From NCBI RefSeq assembly GCF_021440085.1, contig NZ_JAKCPW010000005.1:248001-312000 (forward strand): a stretch of DNA of 64,000 nucleotides, given 5' to 3'. The stretch comes from Dyadobacter sp. CY261 (GTDB lineage: Bacteria; Bacteroidota; Bacteroidia; Cytophagales; Spirosomataceae). Shown in pieces: positions 27,816 to 37,551 of the stretch. A program made the position numbers and the translations under genes. The notes beneath the pieces were generated by a model. That model was given only the letters and a program-made list of their open reading frames with translations, was not told where the DNA came from and made no database searches. How positions within the stretch are numbered: position 1 is the first letter of the stretch; the number at the start of each line of letters is the position of its first letter.

Positions 27816-28922
27816 TTAACTTGCCGCGCTCAGCAGCTTGATGAATTCATCAAACAAGTAACGTGAATCATGCGGACCTGGCGAAGCCTCCGGATGATAT
27901 TGCACCGAGAACGCGGGGTAATCCTTTCTGCGGATCCCTTCGATGGTCTTATCGTTCAGGTTAATGTGCGTTACTTCAATATCAGCGTGGCTTTCTATCT
28001 CATCAGGCTTCACTGCAAAACCGTGGTTTTGTGAAGTGATCTCACAAAGACCTGTGATTAAATTTTTCACCGGGTGGTTTAAACCACGGTGGCCATGGTG
28101 CATTTTATAAGTGTTAATGCCGCTGGACAATGCGAGTAGTTGATGTCCCAGACAGATACCGAAAAGTGGCTTGTTCGTTTTCACCATTTGTGTTACGCTT
28201 TCAACCGCATATGACATTGCGGAAGGATCGCCCGGACCGTTTGAGATAAAAAAGCCGTCGGGGTTCCATTCCATCACCTCTTCATATGAAGTTTTGGCAG
28301 GGAAAACCTTACAGTAGCAACCCCTCGACGTCAGGTTCAGCAGAATGCTTTTCTTGATGCCATAATCCATTACTGCCACGCGCCATTTCGCCGTGGATTC
28401 ATCGCCCATGTAGTAAGGCTCTTCGGTTGTCACTTCTGAAGAAAGCTCCAATCCATCCATGGAAGGGATCTTTCTCAATTCTTTCATGAGTTCAACTTCG
28501 TCGAGGATCTCAGAAGAGATAATGGCATTCATTACGCCCTTCTCGCGTACATGGCGTACCAGATGGCGCGTATCTACATTACTAATACCAACGATGTTAG
28601 CCCTTTCGAAATACTCTTGCAGGGAGAAATCAGCGGTGTCGCGCGAGTAGATCTGTGAGAATGTGTTACAAACCATCCCACGGATCTTTACCGAGCCAGA
28701 TTCCTCCTCGTCTTCCAACTGCACACCGTAGTTACCGATGTGCGAATTGGTGTTCACGATAATCTGACCGTAATAGGAAGGGTCGGTGTAGATTTCCTGG
28801 TAGCCCGTCATGCCTGTATTAAAGCAAATTTCGCCACCTGTGGTTCCACTTTTACCCAAAGCGAGTCCTTTGTATGCTGTTCCGTCTTCTAGCAACAACA
28901 GAGCTTCCTTTTTCTGATTCAT
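27816..28922 (-). CDS. carA: Carbamoyl-phosphate synthase small (glutaminase) subunit
   Basis: Supplies ammonia from glutamine for carbamoyl phosphate in arginine and pyrimidine synthesis. From the ATG at 28922 it has 368 residues, close to the family norm. The N-terminal domain has LLLEDGTAYKG and FNTGMTGYQEIYTDPSY; the class I amidotransferase domain has nucleophile Cys257 (FGICLGHQLL) and His/Glu in YHPEASPGPHDS. Two in-frame ATGs upstream (28961, 28991) would add an atypical N-terminus. carB is not in the window. Confidence 0.97.
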   Translation of the reverse strand: MNQKKEALLLLEDGTAYKGLALGKSGTTGGEICFNTGMTGYQEIYTDPSYYGQIIVNTNSHIGNYGVQLEDEEESGSVKIRGMVCNTFSQIYSRDTADFSLQEYFERANIVGISNVDTRHLVRHVREKGVMNAIISSEILDEVELMKELRKIPSMDGLELSSEVTTEEPYYMGDESTAKWRVAVMDYGIKKSILLNLTSRGCYCKVFPAKTSYEEVMEWNPDGFFISNGPGDPSAMSYAVESVTQMVKTNKPLFGICLGHQLLALSSGINTYKMHHGHRGLNHPVKNLITGLCEITSQNHGFAVKPDEIESHADIEVTHINLNDKTIEGIRRKDYPAFSVQYHPEASPGPHDSRYLFDEFIKLLSAAS

Positions 28923-28988
28923 ATTATGGTTTAATCTGTTTTCCGGTTTGTTTGAGGCCATTTTGCGGCAGCCGGCTAAATTTTGGTG

Positions 28989-28996
28989 CAAAAATA
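28989..28996 (-). promoter_or_regulatory. -7 box of the carA promoter
   Basis: Minus-strand TATTTTTG followed by CA, about 67 bp upstream of the chosen carA start. The -33 region overlaps the T-run of the rplQ terminator. Confidence 0.5.
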
Positions 28997-29017
28997 CGAC
29001 TTTTCACTCAAAAAAAA

Positions 29018-29041
29018 GGGTTAAACGACATCGTTCAACCC
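29018..29041 (-). terminator. Terminator at the end of the ribosomal superlocus
   Basis: Stem GGGTT-AACG/CGTT-AACCC with one mismatch or bulge, followed on the minus strand by eight T. It lies 30 bp after rplQ. Confidence 0.9.
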
Positions 29042-29071
29042 TTTCATATATTTCAATTTCCGATTTCCAAA

Positions 29072-29626
29072 CTATTCCTTTTCAGTTTCGCCTGGTGTTT
29101 CTTCTGTTTTTGGAGCTTCTTCCTCAGCCGCTGCTTCGGTTTCCGCTACAATCGGATGGTCTTCCTTCTTAGCGGGAGCCGCTTCAGTAGCGCCTTCGGC
29201 TTTCTTACCACCTCTTCTGCTACGACGAGTCTTAGCAGGTTTGTCAGCATTGGCAAGCAACAGTGCATCGTTGAAATCAACTAGTTCGATCAGCGCGGTT
29301 TCGGCCGCGTCACCCAAACGGTTGCCCAGCTTGATGATACGGGTGTATCCGCCCGGACGAGATGCAATTTTATCTGAAACTACTCCGAAAAGCTCTTTCG
29401 TCGATTCTTTGTCTTTCAAATAAGAGAACGCTATCCTTCTGTTGTGGGTAGAATCCTCTTTTGCACGAGTCAGCAAGGGCTCCACGAACTTACGAAGTTC
29501 TTTTGCCTTTGCCAGGGTTGTTTCAATTCTTTTGTGGAGGATCAAAGAGGAAGCCATGTTTGACAGCATCGCCTTGCGGTGTGATGCGGTTCTTCCTAAG
29601 TGATTGTCCTTCTTACCGTGTCTCAT
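29072..29626 (-). CDS. rplQ: 50S ribosomal protein L17 (bL17) with acidic tail
   Basis: Residues 1-117 form the conserved bL17 fold ([55 protein letters not shown]). Residues 118-184 are an extension: first basic ([11 protein letters not shown]), then Ala/Glu-rich with a run of acidic residues to the C-terminus. L17 sits near the peptide exit tunnel. It follows rpoA, as in most bacteria. Confidence 0.97.
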   Translation of the reverse strand: MRHGKKDNHLGRTASHRKAMLSNMASSLILHKRIETTLAKAKELRKFVEPLLTRAKEDSTHNRRIAFSYLKDKESTKELFGVVSDKIASRPGGYTRIIKLGNRLGDAAETALIELVDFNDALLLANADKPAKTRRSRRGGKKAEGATEAAPAKKEDHPIVAETEAAAEEEAPKTEETPGETEKE

Positions 29627-29696
29627 TGTTTTGTTGTTTAGTTGCTTCGAGCTGCGACAGGCGCGCTTCAGAATACATACTTATGATGGAATTTAA

Positions 29697-30686
29697 TTAA
29701 TCCTCGTCCAGACGGTATTTCGACACGTCCATTCCAAATGTGAGTTGTTTGTCAGCAACAAGTTGCTCCAACTCGGTAAGAGATTTTTTACCGAAGTTCC
29801 GGAATTTCATCATATCCGAAATTTCAAGTCTTACCAGATCCCCAAGGGATTTAACATCCGCTGATTTCAAACAGTTGTAAGCGCGTACCGAAAGATCTAG
29901 TTCAGACAATGAAGTCTTCAGTAGTTTTCTCATACGCAGCATTTCTTCGTCAACCTGATTATCTTCTTCCGCTTTCTGTTTCTCAAACGTCATAGTTTGG
30001 TCAGAGAACAGCATGAAGTGCTGAATCAAAATATTAGCAGCTCCTTTCAATGCGTCTTCAGGGTGGATTGAACCATCCGTCTGGATGTCTATTAAAAGAC
30101 GTTCGTAGTCCGTACGCTGTTCCACACGTGTGTTTTCCACACTGTATTTCACATTCTTGATTGGGGTATAGATAGAATCGACCGCGATATAACCGAAAGG
30201 CAATTCATTAGCTCTTGGCTCATCAGCAGGTACGTAACCTCTACCTTTGTCAAGGAGAAGTTCCATTTCGAACTCCTTCTGGTCATCTATATGACAAATG
30301 ACCTGATCTGGGTTCAAAACCTCAAATGCGCTTGTAAACTTGCCAATGTCTCCGGCAGTGATCACCGATACATTTTTGAGATTTACCACGATTCTACTCT
30401 CACTCAGGTCAGAAACTTTTTTAAAACGAACCATTTTCAGATTCAGGATGATTTCTGTAACATCCTCAACTATACCTTCGATAGAAGAAAATTCATGAAG
30501 AACGCCAGGGAACTTCACGCTCGTGATGGCATAACCCTCCAAAGAAGAAAGGAGAATCCTACGCAACGCATTACCAATGGTTACGCCGTACCCTTTCTCT
30601 AAAGGCTTAAACTCAAACAACCCGTGAAAGTCGTCTGCTTTCTCCATGACGACCTTATCAGGCATTTGGAAAGCTAATATTGACAT
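29697..30686 (-). CDS. rpoA: RNA polymerase alpha subunit
   Basis: A 329-residue subunit. N-terminal assembly domain (about 1-235) with [23 protein letters not shown] read in two pieces, and C-terminal alpha-CTD (about 250-320) with [23 protein letters not shown] split likewise and [12 protein letters not shown]. The alpha-CTD binds upstream DNA and activators. The gene is preceded by a strong Shine-Dalgarno and, further up, by a hairpin with U-run after rpsD. Confidence 0.99.
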   Translation of the reverse strand: MSILAFQMPDKVVMEKADDFHGLFEFKPLEKGYGVTIGNALRRILLSSLEGYAITSVKFPGVLHEFSSIEGIVEDVTEIILNLKMVRFKKVSDLSESRIVVNLKNVSVITAGDIGKFTSAFEVLNPDQVICHIDDQKEFEMELLLDKGRGYVPADEPRANELPFGYIAVDSIYTPIKNVKYSVENTRVEQRTDYERLLIDIQTDGSIHPEDALKGAANILIQHFMLFSDQTMTFEKQKAEEDNQVDEEMLRMRKLLKTSLSELDLSVRAYNCLKSADVKSLGDLVRLEISDMMKFRNFGKKSLTELEQLVADKQLTFGMDVSKYRLDED

Positions 30687-30694
30687 AGTCCTTG

Positions 30695-30702
30695 CTCCTT
30701 TT
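30695..30702 (-). promoter_or_regulatory. Strong Shine-Dalgarno site of rpoA
   Basis: AAAAGGAG on the minus strand, 8 nt from the rpoA ATG. The other ribosomal-locus start regions I inspected have no comparable site, so translation of rpoA may be set separately. Confidence 0.65.
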
Positions 30703-30775
30703 ATAGTAGTAAATGATAGTTGATCACGCTACCTTACCTTTGCGATCGCAAATTTGGCCGTTGCCGGCAAAAAAA

Positions 30776-30802
30776 GCACTGCCCCGAAATTTCGGGGAGT
30801 GC
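30776..30802 (-). terminator. Terminator-like hairpin between rpsD and rpoA
   Basis: Stem GCACT-CCCCGAA/TTCGGGG-AGTGC with one bulged G, followed on the minus strand by seven T. It could end or attenuate transcription into rpoA. Confidence 0.8.
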
Positions 30803-30819
30803 ATGTAATATGAAGATTA

Positions 30820-31425
30820 TTATTTAGAATACAATTCAACGATCAGTTGCTCGTTGATGTTTTCCGGAATTGATTCACGGTCCGGGAATGTAACGAACTT
30901 ACCAGTCAATTGCTGACCGTCCCATTCTAACCAATTAAAACCTTTGGAACTATGTCCGGCGAGGCTATCAGTTACTGCTTCAAGAGATTTTGATTTCTCA
31001 CGAACGGTAACAACCTGCCCTGGACGCAATGAGTAAGAAGGAATGTTTACAATTTCACCATCAACCAGGATATGCTTATGGGACACCAACTGACGGGCAG
31101 CACGACGTGTAGGCGCAATTCCCAAACGGTAAACTGTATTATCGAGACGGGCTTCGCAGTATCTCAAAAGGTTTTCACCTGTAAGGCCTTCTTTTACAGA
31201 AGCCTTCTCAAACAAGCTACGGAATTGTCTTTCAAGAATACCGTAGATGAATTTCACTTTTTGTTTTTCCGCCAATTGCAGAGCATACTCTGACTTCTTG
31301 GAACGACGACCCTTTCCGTGCATTCCGGCAGGGTAATTCTTCTTCGCAAGCGCTTTGCTTGGGCCCAGAATGGGCTCTCCATAACGTCTTGCAACTTTGG
31401 TTTTGGGACCTGTATAACGTGCCAT
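30820..31425 (-). CDS. rpsD: 30S ribosomal protein S4 (uS4)
   Basis: A 201-residue primary 16S rRNA-binding protein. The N-terminus [20 protein letters not shown] lacks the four-Cys zinc motif seen in some S4 proteins. The S4 domain (about 95-160) includes [20 protein letters not shown] and [20 protein letters not shown]4 often autoregulates its operon in other bacteria; no such leader was recognised here. Confidence 0.99.
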   Translation of the reverse strand: MARYTGPKTKVARRYGEPILGPSKALAKKNYPAGMHGKGRRSKKSEYALQLAEKQKVKFIYGILERQFRSLFEKASVKEGLTGENLLRYCEARLDNTVYRLGIAPTRRAARQLVSHKHILVDGEIVNIPSYSLRPGQVVTVREKSKSLEAVTDSLAGHSSKGFNWLEWDGQQLTGKFVTFPDRESIPENINEQLIVELYSK

Positions 31426-31514
31426 TAAAACTTTTTGTTAACTAAATTGAAAAAAACCATTCTGTAACCCCAGTGTCCAAATTACGAATGGGTACCTATG
31501 CGGTACTATAACTA

Positions 31515-31910
31515 CTATACTCTACGACGTTTTGGAGGACGGCATCCGTTGTGCGGAAGCGGAGTGATATCACGGATTGTGGTCACTTCGATACCTGCAT
31601 TTTGGATAGTACGGATCGCCGATTCACGGCCTGATCCTGGTCCTTTTACGAAAACCTCAGCTTTACGCATTCCAAGGTCGAACGCAACCTGCGCTGCGCT
31701 CTGTGCAGCAGTTTGTGCTGCGTAAGGCGTGTTCTTCTTAGAACCACGGAATCCCATTTTACCTGCAGAACCCCAAGAAATAACTTGTCCGTTGCTGTTA
31801 GTAATTGAAATTATGATATTATTGAAAGAAGCCTTAATGTGTACCTGACCAACAGGTTCCACAACAACCACTCTCTTTTTTGCTTTATCTTTTCTTTTAT
31901 TCTGTGCCAT
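31515..31910 (-). CDS. rpsK: 30S ribosomal protein S11 (uS11)
   Basis: 131 residues. Conserved [23 protein letters not shown] split over the first third, [16 protein letters not shown], and the C-terminal [16 protein letters not shown], which contacts 16S rRNA in the platform near the E site. The N-terminus is extended with Lys/Arg. It lies 41 bp after rpsM. Confidence 0.99.
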   Translation of the reverse strand: MAQNKRKDKAKKRVVVVEPVGQVHIKASFNNIIISITNSNGQVISWGSAGKMGFRGSKKNTPYAAQTAAQSAAQVAFDLGMRKAEVFVKGPGSGRESAIRTIQNAGIEVTTIRDITPLPHNGCRPPKRRRV

Positions 31911-31951
31911 TGCTCTTCGAATAAGACAGGGATCGCTCCACCGCTCATTAT

Positions 31952-32329
31952 TTATTTAGTAGCCTTTTTCTTGTTAGCGATTGTTTTGCGTTTACCCTTA
32001 CGAGTACGTGAGTTGTTTTTCGTTCTTTGACCACGCAAAGGCAATCCTTTACGGTGACGAAGGCCACGATAACAAGCAATGTCCATAAGACGCTTAATGC
32101 TCAACTGAACTTCAGACTTAAGAGCGCCTTCTACTTTGAATTCTCCGGCAATGACCCCACGAATTGCACCAGACTCGTCGTCGGTCCAATCGATTACTTT
32201 CTTGTTCAAATCAACACCCGCTTTTCCAAGAATCTTCTTAGCCGAACTACGGCCGATTCCGAAAATGTAAGTCAATGAGATCTCACCTCTTTTACGGTCT
32301 GGAATATCTACTCCTGCAATACGTGCCAT
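31952..32329 (-). CDS. rpsM: 30S ribosomal protein S13 (uS13)
   Basis: 125 residues: [36 protein letters not shown] and the tail [19 protein letters not shown] followed by a basic end ending KKATK. It forms the head bridge to the large subunit and contacts the P-site tRNA. It follows rpmJ by 5 bp. Confidence 0.99.
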   Translation of the reverse strand: MARIAGVDIPDRKRGEISLTYIFGIGRSSAKKILGKAGVDLNKKVIDWTDDESGAIRGVIAGEFKVEGALKSEVQLSIKRLMDIACYRGLRHRKGLPLRGQRTKNNSRTRKGKRKTIANKKKATK

Positions 32330-32334
32330 AATTA

Positions 32335-32451
32335 TTATCCTTGTCTTTGTTTATACCGTGGGTTCTTCTTGTTAATAACATACACCTTACCCTTCCGGCG
32401 GATAACCTTGCAGTCTTCACTGCGTTTCTTAACTGATGCTTTGACTTTCAT
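32335..32451 (-). CDS. rpmJ: 50S ribosomal protein L36 (bL36), zinc-free form
   Basis: A 38-codon gene found by translating the gap between infA and rpsM: it starts [20 protein letters not shown] and ends [12 protein letters not shown]. Only one Cys remains (Cys14), so the Cys3-His zinc site of the usual L36 is missing. Position infA-rpmJ-rpsM is the standard order. Confidence 0.95.
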   Translation of the reverse strand: MKVKASVKKRSEDCKVIRRKGKVYVINKKNPRYKQRQG

Positions 32452-32490
32452 CTGATTAAACTTTGTGTTAATTTAAGGTAATCAATCTCC

Positions 32491-32709
32491 TTACTTATAC
32501 CGATATGTAATCCGGGCTTTCGATAAGTCATAAGGGGACATTTCCAGCTTTACTCTGTCACCCGGCAATATTTTGATATAGTGCATTCTCATTTTACCGG
32601 AGATATGCGCTATCACTTCATGCTTGTTCTCTAATACAACACGAAACATTGCGTTTGACAATGCTTCGAGAATTACTCCATCTTGTTCGATTGATGCTTG
32701 TTTTGCCAT
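32491..32709 (-). CDS. infA: Translation initiation factor IF-1
   Basis: A 72-residue OB-fold protein that binds the A site of the 30S subunit during initiation. It starts [11 protein letters not shown] and contains the conserved [21 protein letters not shown] (split) and [22 protein letters not shown] (split). Located between map and rpmJ as in many bacteria. Confidence 0.99.
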   Translation of the reverse strand: MAKQASIEQDGVILEALSNAMFRVVLENKHEVIAHISGKMRMHYIKILPGDRVKLEMSPYDLSKARITYRYK

Positions 32710-32721
32710 TCGTAGCGTTTG

Positions 32722-33519
32722 TTACTGTACTTCAACCATAAGGCTGGTGTTGGCCGTCACTTTTTCAATGTAATCGAATGTTGTCAGAATCTCCGCCTTT
32801 CCTTTCCTCACAACCACGGTATGTTCAAAATGCGCAGAATACTTTTTGTCGTTGGTCCTGATCGTCCAGCCATCGCGCTCTTGCACTACTGCTTTTGCTC
32901 CCAGGTTGATCATCGGCTCGATAGCCAAAACCATTCCTTCTCTTAATCGTATTCCTTTACCCCGCTTTCCATAGTTTGGTACCTCAGGCGCTTCGTGCAA
33001 ATCTCTTCCAACCCCGTGCCCTACAAGCTCCCTCACTACAGTATAACCACGATCTTCTACAAAACTTTGAACCGCGTGGCCGATGTCGCCAATCCTAAGA
33101 CCATCCACCGCCTGCTCAATTCCCCTATATAGGGACTTCTTGGTTGTGGTCAAGAGATTCATCACCTCCTTAGATACTTCTCCCACGGGATAAGTGTAAG
33201 CGCTGTCGCTATGATAGCCATTCAGCTTAACCCCGCAATCTATCGAAACGATGTCCCCCTCTTTCAGCACGTAGCCCCCTGGTATACCGTGGACCACAAC
33301 TTCATTGACCGAAATACAAAGAGAGGCTGGAAACTTGTTGAATCCCTTGAATGAAGGGACTCCACCGTTATCTCTGATATATTCCTCAGCAACTGCATCC
33401 AACTTTCCGGTTGTAACACCTGGTTTCACCCATGTAGCTACTTCCGCATGTGCCTTGCCGAGCAGTTGAGCACTAACCTTTATCAGGTTGATTTCCTCTT
33501 CTGTCTTAAGATAAATCAT
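32722..33519 (-). CDS. map: Methionine aminopeptidase, type I
   Basis: Removes the initiator methionine from new proteins. It has 265 residues and the pita-bread fold signature: metal ligands in SIDCGVKLNGYHSDSAYT, GHGVGRDLHEAPEVPNYG, and EPMINLG with the final Glu in FEHTVVV. No N-terminal zinc-finger extension. It lies 1 bp from the secY stop, so it is co-translated with the translocon. Confidence 0.99.
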   Translation of the reverse strand: MIYLKTEEEINLIKVSAQLLGKAHAEVATWVKPGVTTGKLDAVAEEYIRDNGGVPSFKGFNKFPASLCISVNEVVVHGIPGGYVLKEGDIVSIDCGVKLNGYHSDSAYTYPVGEVSKEVMNLLTTTKKSLYRGIEQAVDGLRIGDIGHAVQSFVEDRGYTVVRELVGHGVGRDLHEAPEVPNYGKRGKGIRLREGMVLAIEPMINLGAKAVVQERDGWTIRTNDKKYSAHFEHTVVVRKGKAEILTTFDYIEKVTANTSLMVEVQ

Positions 33520-33520
33520 T

Positions 33521-34834
33521 TCAGATTGCTACGCTCTCGGTGCGTCCTTTTACCCGCCCCGACTTCATCAAACCTTCATAACGGCGCATCAACAGGTAGC
33601 TTTCAACTTGTTGAAGCGTATCCAACACAACACCTACCATGATCAGCAACGAAGTTCCGCCGAAAAAGTGAGCGAAGTCTGTCGAAATTCCCAGTAGGCT
33701 TGCAAATGCAGGCAAGGTTGCAACAACCGCCAGCATCAACGCACCAGGGAAAGTGATACGGTCCAGAATAGAACTAATGTATTCAGAAGTCTGCTGACCT
33801 GGTTTCACACCCGGGATAAACCCACCTCCACGTTTCATATCATCGGCAATCTGCTGAGGATTTACCGAAATAGCCGTATAGAAGAACGTAAAAACAATAA
33901 TCAATACTGCAAACAACAGGTTATACTGCCAGGTCGTGTAGTTTGCGAAAATCGTAGCTACGTTGCTGGCGAAATCACTTTTCTCAGCGAAGTAAGATGC
34001 GCCCAATGAAGGGATGAACATCAAAGCCTGAGCGAAAATGATCGGCATTACACCTGCTGCATTCAATTTCAGTGGAAGATACTGGCGTTGCCCACCCATT
34101 ACACGGTTACCTACCACTTGCTTTGCATACTGGATAGGAATCCGGCGAACAGCCTGAGTTAACATTACAGCCCCCATAATTACAAAGTATAGGGCTACGA
34201 TTTCCAATACAAATATCAGAATCCCACCACTACCTCTTGATACGAATTCTTTGTAGATCGCACCTGGGAAACGCGAAACGATACCGATCATAATCAGCAT
34301 CGAAATACCATTACCGATTCCCTTGTCTGTAATCCTTTCTCCAAGCCACATGCAGAACATGGTGCCGGCAGTAAGCACAAATACAGAAGAAATTGTGAAC
34401 ATGCTTCTGGAAACCAAAAGAGCCTCGTCAGGTACAGTCGTATTTAAATAAGCAGTACCCTGAACAAGTGTAACAACGATTGTCAGAACCCGGGTAATCT
34501 GATTTAGCTTCTTACGGCCTGATTCCCCCTCCTTTTGCATCTTCTGGAAATAAGGCAAAGCCATAGTCAGCAGCTGGATGGCAATTGAAGCAGAAATGTA
34601 AGGCATGATACCTAACGCAAAAATGGAAGCCTTGCTAAAAGCTCCACCTAAGAAAGTATCCAGCAACCCCAACAATCCCTGAGTGGATACATTCATTTGA
34701 TCAGGTTCAACACCTGGCAACGCAACGTAAGACCCCAACCGGAAGATCGTTATAAACAAAAGAGTGTTGAGAATACGTGTTCTCAACTCCTCAATCGCAA
34801 ATATGTGTTTTATTGTCTCTAAAAATCGTTTCAT
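33521..34834 (-). CDS. secY: Protein translocase subunit SecY
   Basis: The 437-residue channel of the general secretion pathway, with ten predicted membrane segments. The N-terminus MKRFLETIKHIFAIEELRTR and the plug region FSKASIFALGIMPYISASI are conserved, as are the cytoplasmic loops near RRIPIQYAKQVVG and the GGGFIPGVKPGQQT stretch. It lies in its usual place after rplO. Confidence 0.99.
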   Translation of the reverse strand: MKRFLETIKHIFAIEELRTRILNTLLFITIFRLGSYVALPGVEPDQMNVSTQGLLGLLDTFLGGAFSKASIFALGIMPYISASIAIQLLTMALPYFQKMQKEGESGRKKLNQITRVLTIVVTLVQGTAYLNTTVPDEALLVSRSMFTISSVFVLTAGTMFCMWLGERITDKGIGNGISMLIMIGIVSRFPGAIYKEFVSRGSGGILIFVLEIVALYFVIMGAVMLTQAVRRIPIQYAKQVVGNRVMGGQRQYLPLKLNAAGVMPIIFAQALMFIPSLGASYFAEKSDFASNVATIFANYTTWQYNLLFAVLIIVFTFFYTAISVNPQQIADDMKRGGGFIPGVKPGQQTSEYISSILDRITFPGALMLAVVATLPAFASLLGISTDFAHFFGGTSLLIMVGVVLDTLQQVESYLLMRRYEGLMKSGRVKGRTESVAI

Positions 34835-34893
34835 CTTCTGGGCTTACAACGCTCTGTTCAAAGTAAACAAATTCTGTCGGTAAAGCAGCTAAA

Positions 34894-35340
34894 TTACAAT
34901 TTGACTGCTTTGCCACCTGCCTTCTCAATCGACTCGATAGCCGATGCTGAAAACCCATGGGCCTGAACTTCAACAGCAGAAGAAATCTGACCTCTGTTCA
35001 AGATTTTGACCAGGTCATTCTTTGCGCTGAGACCATTTTCACGAATCAGATCCAACGTTACTACCGCAACTCCGGTTTTTTCAACCAATGCCTGGATTGC
35101 ATCCAGGTTCAACGCCTTGTATTCAACGCGGTTGATGTTGTTGAAACCGAATTTCGGCAAACGTCTTTGAAGAGGCATCTGACCACCTTCGAAGCCCAGC
35201 TTGCGACTGTAACCTGAGCGCGACTGCGCTCCTTTGTGTCCACGTGCAGCAGTGCCCCCTTTACCTGAGCCCTGGCCACGTCCAACCCGCTTTCCTACCT
35301 TTACGGAACCAGCAGCCGGTTTTAATGAACTTAAATTCAT
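34894..35340 (-). CDS. rplO: 50S ribosomal protein L15 (uL15)
   Basis: 148 residues with the long glycine/arginine-rich N-terminal arm (VGRGQGSGKGGTAARGHKG, GYSRKLGFEGGQMPLQRRLP) that threads into 23S rRNA, and a globular C-terminal part ending AIESIEKAGGKAVKL. Confidence 0.99.
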   Translation of the reverse strand: MNLSSLKPAAGSVKVGKRVGRGQGSGKGGTAARGHKGAQSRSGYSRKLGFEGGQMPLQRRLPKFGFNNINRVEYKALNLDAIQALVEKTGVAVVTLDLIRENGLSAKNDLVKILNRGQISSAVEVQAHGFSASAIESIEKAGGKAVKL

Positions 35341-35352
35341 ACTATTGGAATA

Positions 35353-35532
35353 TTAGATTTCTTCGACTTTAACCAAGTGGCTTACCTTACGGATCATTCC
35401 CGCGATGGCATCGCTGTTTTCTTTCTCAACAGACCGGTTCAGTTTACCAAGACCCAACGCTTTAATCGTCAGCTTTTGTCTCTCAGGACGGTCAATTGTG
35501 CTTTTAACTTGTGTAATACGTACTTTTGACAT
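35353..35532 (-). CDS. rpmD: 50S ribosomal protein L30 (uL30)
   Basis: A 59-residue protein found by translating the gap between rpsE and rplO: MSKVRITQVKSTIDRPERQK at the start, then LTIKALGLGKLNRSV and an ending SHLVKVEEI. It fits the short bacterial L30 and the conserved order rpsE-rpmD-rplO. Confidence 0.97.
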   Translation of the reverse strand: MSKVRITQVKSTIDRPERQKLTIKALGLGKLNRSVEKENSDAIAGMIRKVSHLVKVEEI

Positions 35533-35565
35533 GATTACTCTCAGATTGAGGATAATCCCGAAGGA

Positions 35566-36081
35566 TTATCCGTTGAATACTTTTTCCAATTTAACGCCGC
35601 GTTGGAAAGCAACCTGATGCGGAGCTCTCATCTTCAAAAGAGCGTCAATAGTAGCCTTGATTACGTTGTGGGGGTTCGACGAACCTTTGGATTTCGCAAG
35701 GACGTCTTTGATCCCTGCGCTTTCCAATACTGCACGCATTGGGCCACCTGCCAGTACTCCCGTTCCAGGAGCTGCCGGCTTGATCAGAACGAAACCACCG
35801 CTGAACTTACCCTCCATTTCGTGAGGAACGGTATGTTTAAGCATAGGAACTTGGATCAGGTTTTTCTTAGCATCGTCAATTCCTTTGGCGATCGCGTCAG
35901 TCACCTCATTGGCTTTGCCCAATCCGTAACCTACAACCCCATTTCCGTCTCCCACAACCACAATGGCGGAGAAGCTGAAACGACGACCACCTTTTACTAC
36001 TTTTGCTACCCTGTTGATCGCTACTACGCGCTCTTTCAGGTCTGATTCGTTAACCTTTGAAGGTCTTGTATTTGTAGACAT
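35566..36081 (-). CDS. rpsE: 30S ribosomal protein S5 (uS5)
   Basis: 171 residues: double-stranded RNA-binding-like N-terminal domain ([35 protein letters not shown]) and a C-terminal domain with [20 protein letters not shown]. It helps keep decoding accuracy at the mRNA entry. Confidence 0.99.
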   Translation of the reverse strand: MSTNTRPSKVNESDLKERVVAINRVAKVVKGGRRFSFSAIVVVGDGNGVVGYGLGKANEVTDAIAKGIDDAKKNLIQVPMLKHTVPHEMEGKFSGGFVLIKPAAPGTGVLAGGPMRAVLESAGIKDVLAKSKGSSNPHNVIKATIDALLKMRAPHQVAFQRGVKLEKVFNG

Positions 36082-36095
36082 AGTCTTTGTTATAC

Positions 36096-36449
36096 TTAGA
36101 ATTTCAGGCCACCCTCACGAGCTCCGTCGGCCAATGCTTTTACCTTACCGTGGTACAAATATCCGTTACGGTCGAAAACCACTGCCTGGATACCTGCTTC
36201 CTGCGCTTTTTCAGCGATCTTTTTACCTACCTGGGCAGCAACTTCAACGTTTGAGTTTTCTTTTCTGCCTCCCAGATCTACCGATGATGCACTTGCAAGG
36301 GTAATCCCTTTAATGTCATCAATGATCTGAGCATATATGCTGGTGTTTGAACGGAAGACCGAAAGTCTTGGACGTTCTGCGCTTCCCTTCACCCGTTTAC
36401 GGATGTGAAGTTTCAGGCGTTGTCTTCTATCTGCTTTTGCGTTAGCCAT
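36096..36449 (-). CDS. rplR: 50S ribosomal protein L18 (uL18)
   Basis: 117 residues; binds 5S rRNA. Seen: [58 protein letters not shown] and the C-terminal AREGGLKF. It is 14 bp before rpsE. Confidence 0.99.
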   Translation of the reverse strand: MANAKADRRQRLKLHIRKRVKGSAERPRLSVFRSNTSIYAQIIDDIKGITLASASSVDLGGRKENSNVEVAAQVGKKIAEKAQEAGIQAVVFDRNGYLYHGKVKALADGAREGGLKF

Positions 36450-36496
36450 CTTTAATCTTATCTTACTAGTTTATAACATTGATCGGTGGCTACGCA

Positions 36497-37054
36497 CTAT
36501 TTCTTAGAAGCAGACTTACCTGCTTTACGACGGACCACTTCACCAACAAAACGGATACCTTTTCCTTTGTAGGGTTCTACTTTACGCAGGGATTTGATCT
36601 TCGCCGCTACTACACCAATCAGTTCCTTATCGATGCCTTCCAAAATAACTTTAGGGTTCTGACCTTTTTCCGAGGTAGTAGTAACCTTAATCTCTTCTGG
36701 GATCGACATGAAAATATTGTGAGAGTAACCCAATTGAAGTTCGAGAACATTGTTCGCCGCACTTGCCTTGTAACCCACTCCGATAATTTCAAGCTCACGC
36801 TTGTAACCCGCGTCTACACCGATCACCATGTTGTTGATCAGTGAGCGATACAGACCATGCAGCGCTTTATGACGCTTCTGCTCTGTAGGGCGCTTCACTT
36901 TAAGCTCGCTTCCCTCAACCTCGACGGTGATATCAGTATCCACCGCCTGGGTAAGGGCCCCTTTAGGCCCCTTTACAGATACTGTGTTATCTTCTGCAAC
37001 CGATACGGACACTCCCGCTGGCAAAACGATAACTTTATTTCCTATTCGTGACAT
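36497..37054 (-). CDS. rplF: 50S ribosomal protein L6 (uL6)
   Basis: 185 residues with two repeated alpha/beta domains. MSRIGNKVIVLPAGVSV starts the first; the second carries KELIGVVAAKIKSLRKVEPY and KGKGIRFVGEVVRRKAGKSA. It stands near the factor-binding site of the large subunit. Confidence 0.99.
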   Translation of the reverse strand: MSRIGNKVIVLPAGVSVSVAEDNTVSVKGPKGALTQAVDTDITVEVEGSELKVKRPTEQKRHKALHGLYRSLINNMVIGVDAGYKRELEIIGVGYKASAANNVLELQLGYSHNIFMSIPEEIKVTTTSEKGQNPKVILEGIDKELIGVVAAKIKSLRKVEPYKGKGIRFVGEVVRRKAGKSASKK

Positions 37055-37075
37055 TTCCTGAATAACTTTTAAATA

Positions 37076-37474
37076 TTAATACACGAAACATAACACTTCG
37101 CCACCCACATTCAGTGTCTTAGCTTCCTTATCTGTCATTACACCTTTCGATGTAGAGATGATCACTGTTCCTAAGCCGCCTAATACACGTGGCAGTGTTG
37201 ATGAACCTGAATATTTACGTAGTCCAGGCTTACTAACCCTCTCCAATTTTACAATTGCAGATTGCTTTGTCACAGGATTATATTTCAAAGCTATCTTAAT
37301 AACTCCCTGAGGACCAACCTCGTCGAATTTATAGCTTTGAATGTACCCCTTGTCAAAAAGTACCTTTGTAATCTCTTTTTTTATGTTGGATGCAGGTATC
37401 TCAACAACCCGGTGCTTCGCTTTGATAGCGTTTCTGAGTCTCGTCAGATAGTCTGCTATGGGATCCGTTAACAT
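37076..37474 (-). CDS. rpsH: 30S ribosomal protein S8 (uS8)
   Basis: 132 residues from the ATG at 37474, which gives the family start MLTDPIADYLTRLRNA; an in-frame ATG seven codons upstream (37495) is less likely. The C-terminal STSKGVMTDKEAKTLNVGGE and the final ECFVY-like end (LCFVY here) are conserved. It binds the central domain of 16S rRNA. Confidence 0.98.
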   Translation of the reverse strand: MLTDPIADYLTRLRNAIKAKHRVVEIPASNIKKEITKVLFDKGYIQSYKFDEVGPQGVIKIALKYNPVTKQSAIVKLERVSKPGLRKYSGSSTLPRVLGGLGTVIISTSKGVMTDKEAKTLNVGGEVLCFVY

Positions 37475-37551
37475 GTTTATGCCAAGTTTAAACACCCCCT
37501 TTTAAACGGGAGTGCAAAGTTAAGTAATTGAAATCAGAATTGAAAGTATTC

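Noticed and set aside
30735..30742. TACCTTTG, a perfect -7 box, on the plus strand between rpoA and rpsD
   Set aside because: It points away from both genes, and nothing downstream on that strand is a gene; no -33 box at the right spacing. Probably chance.
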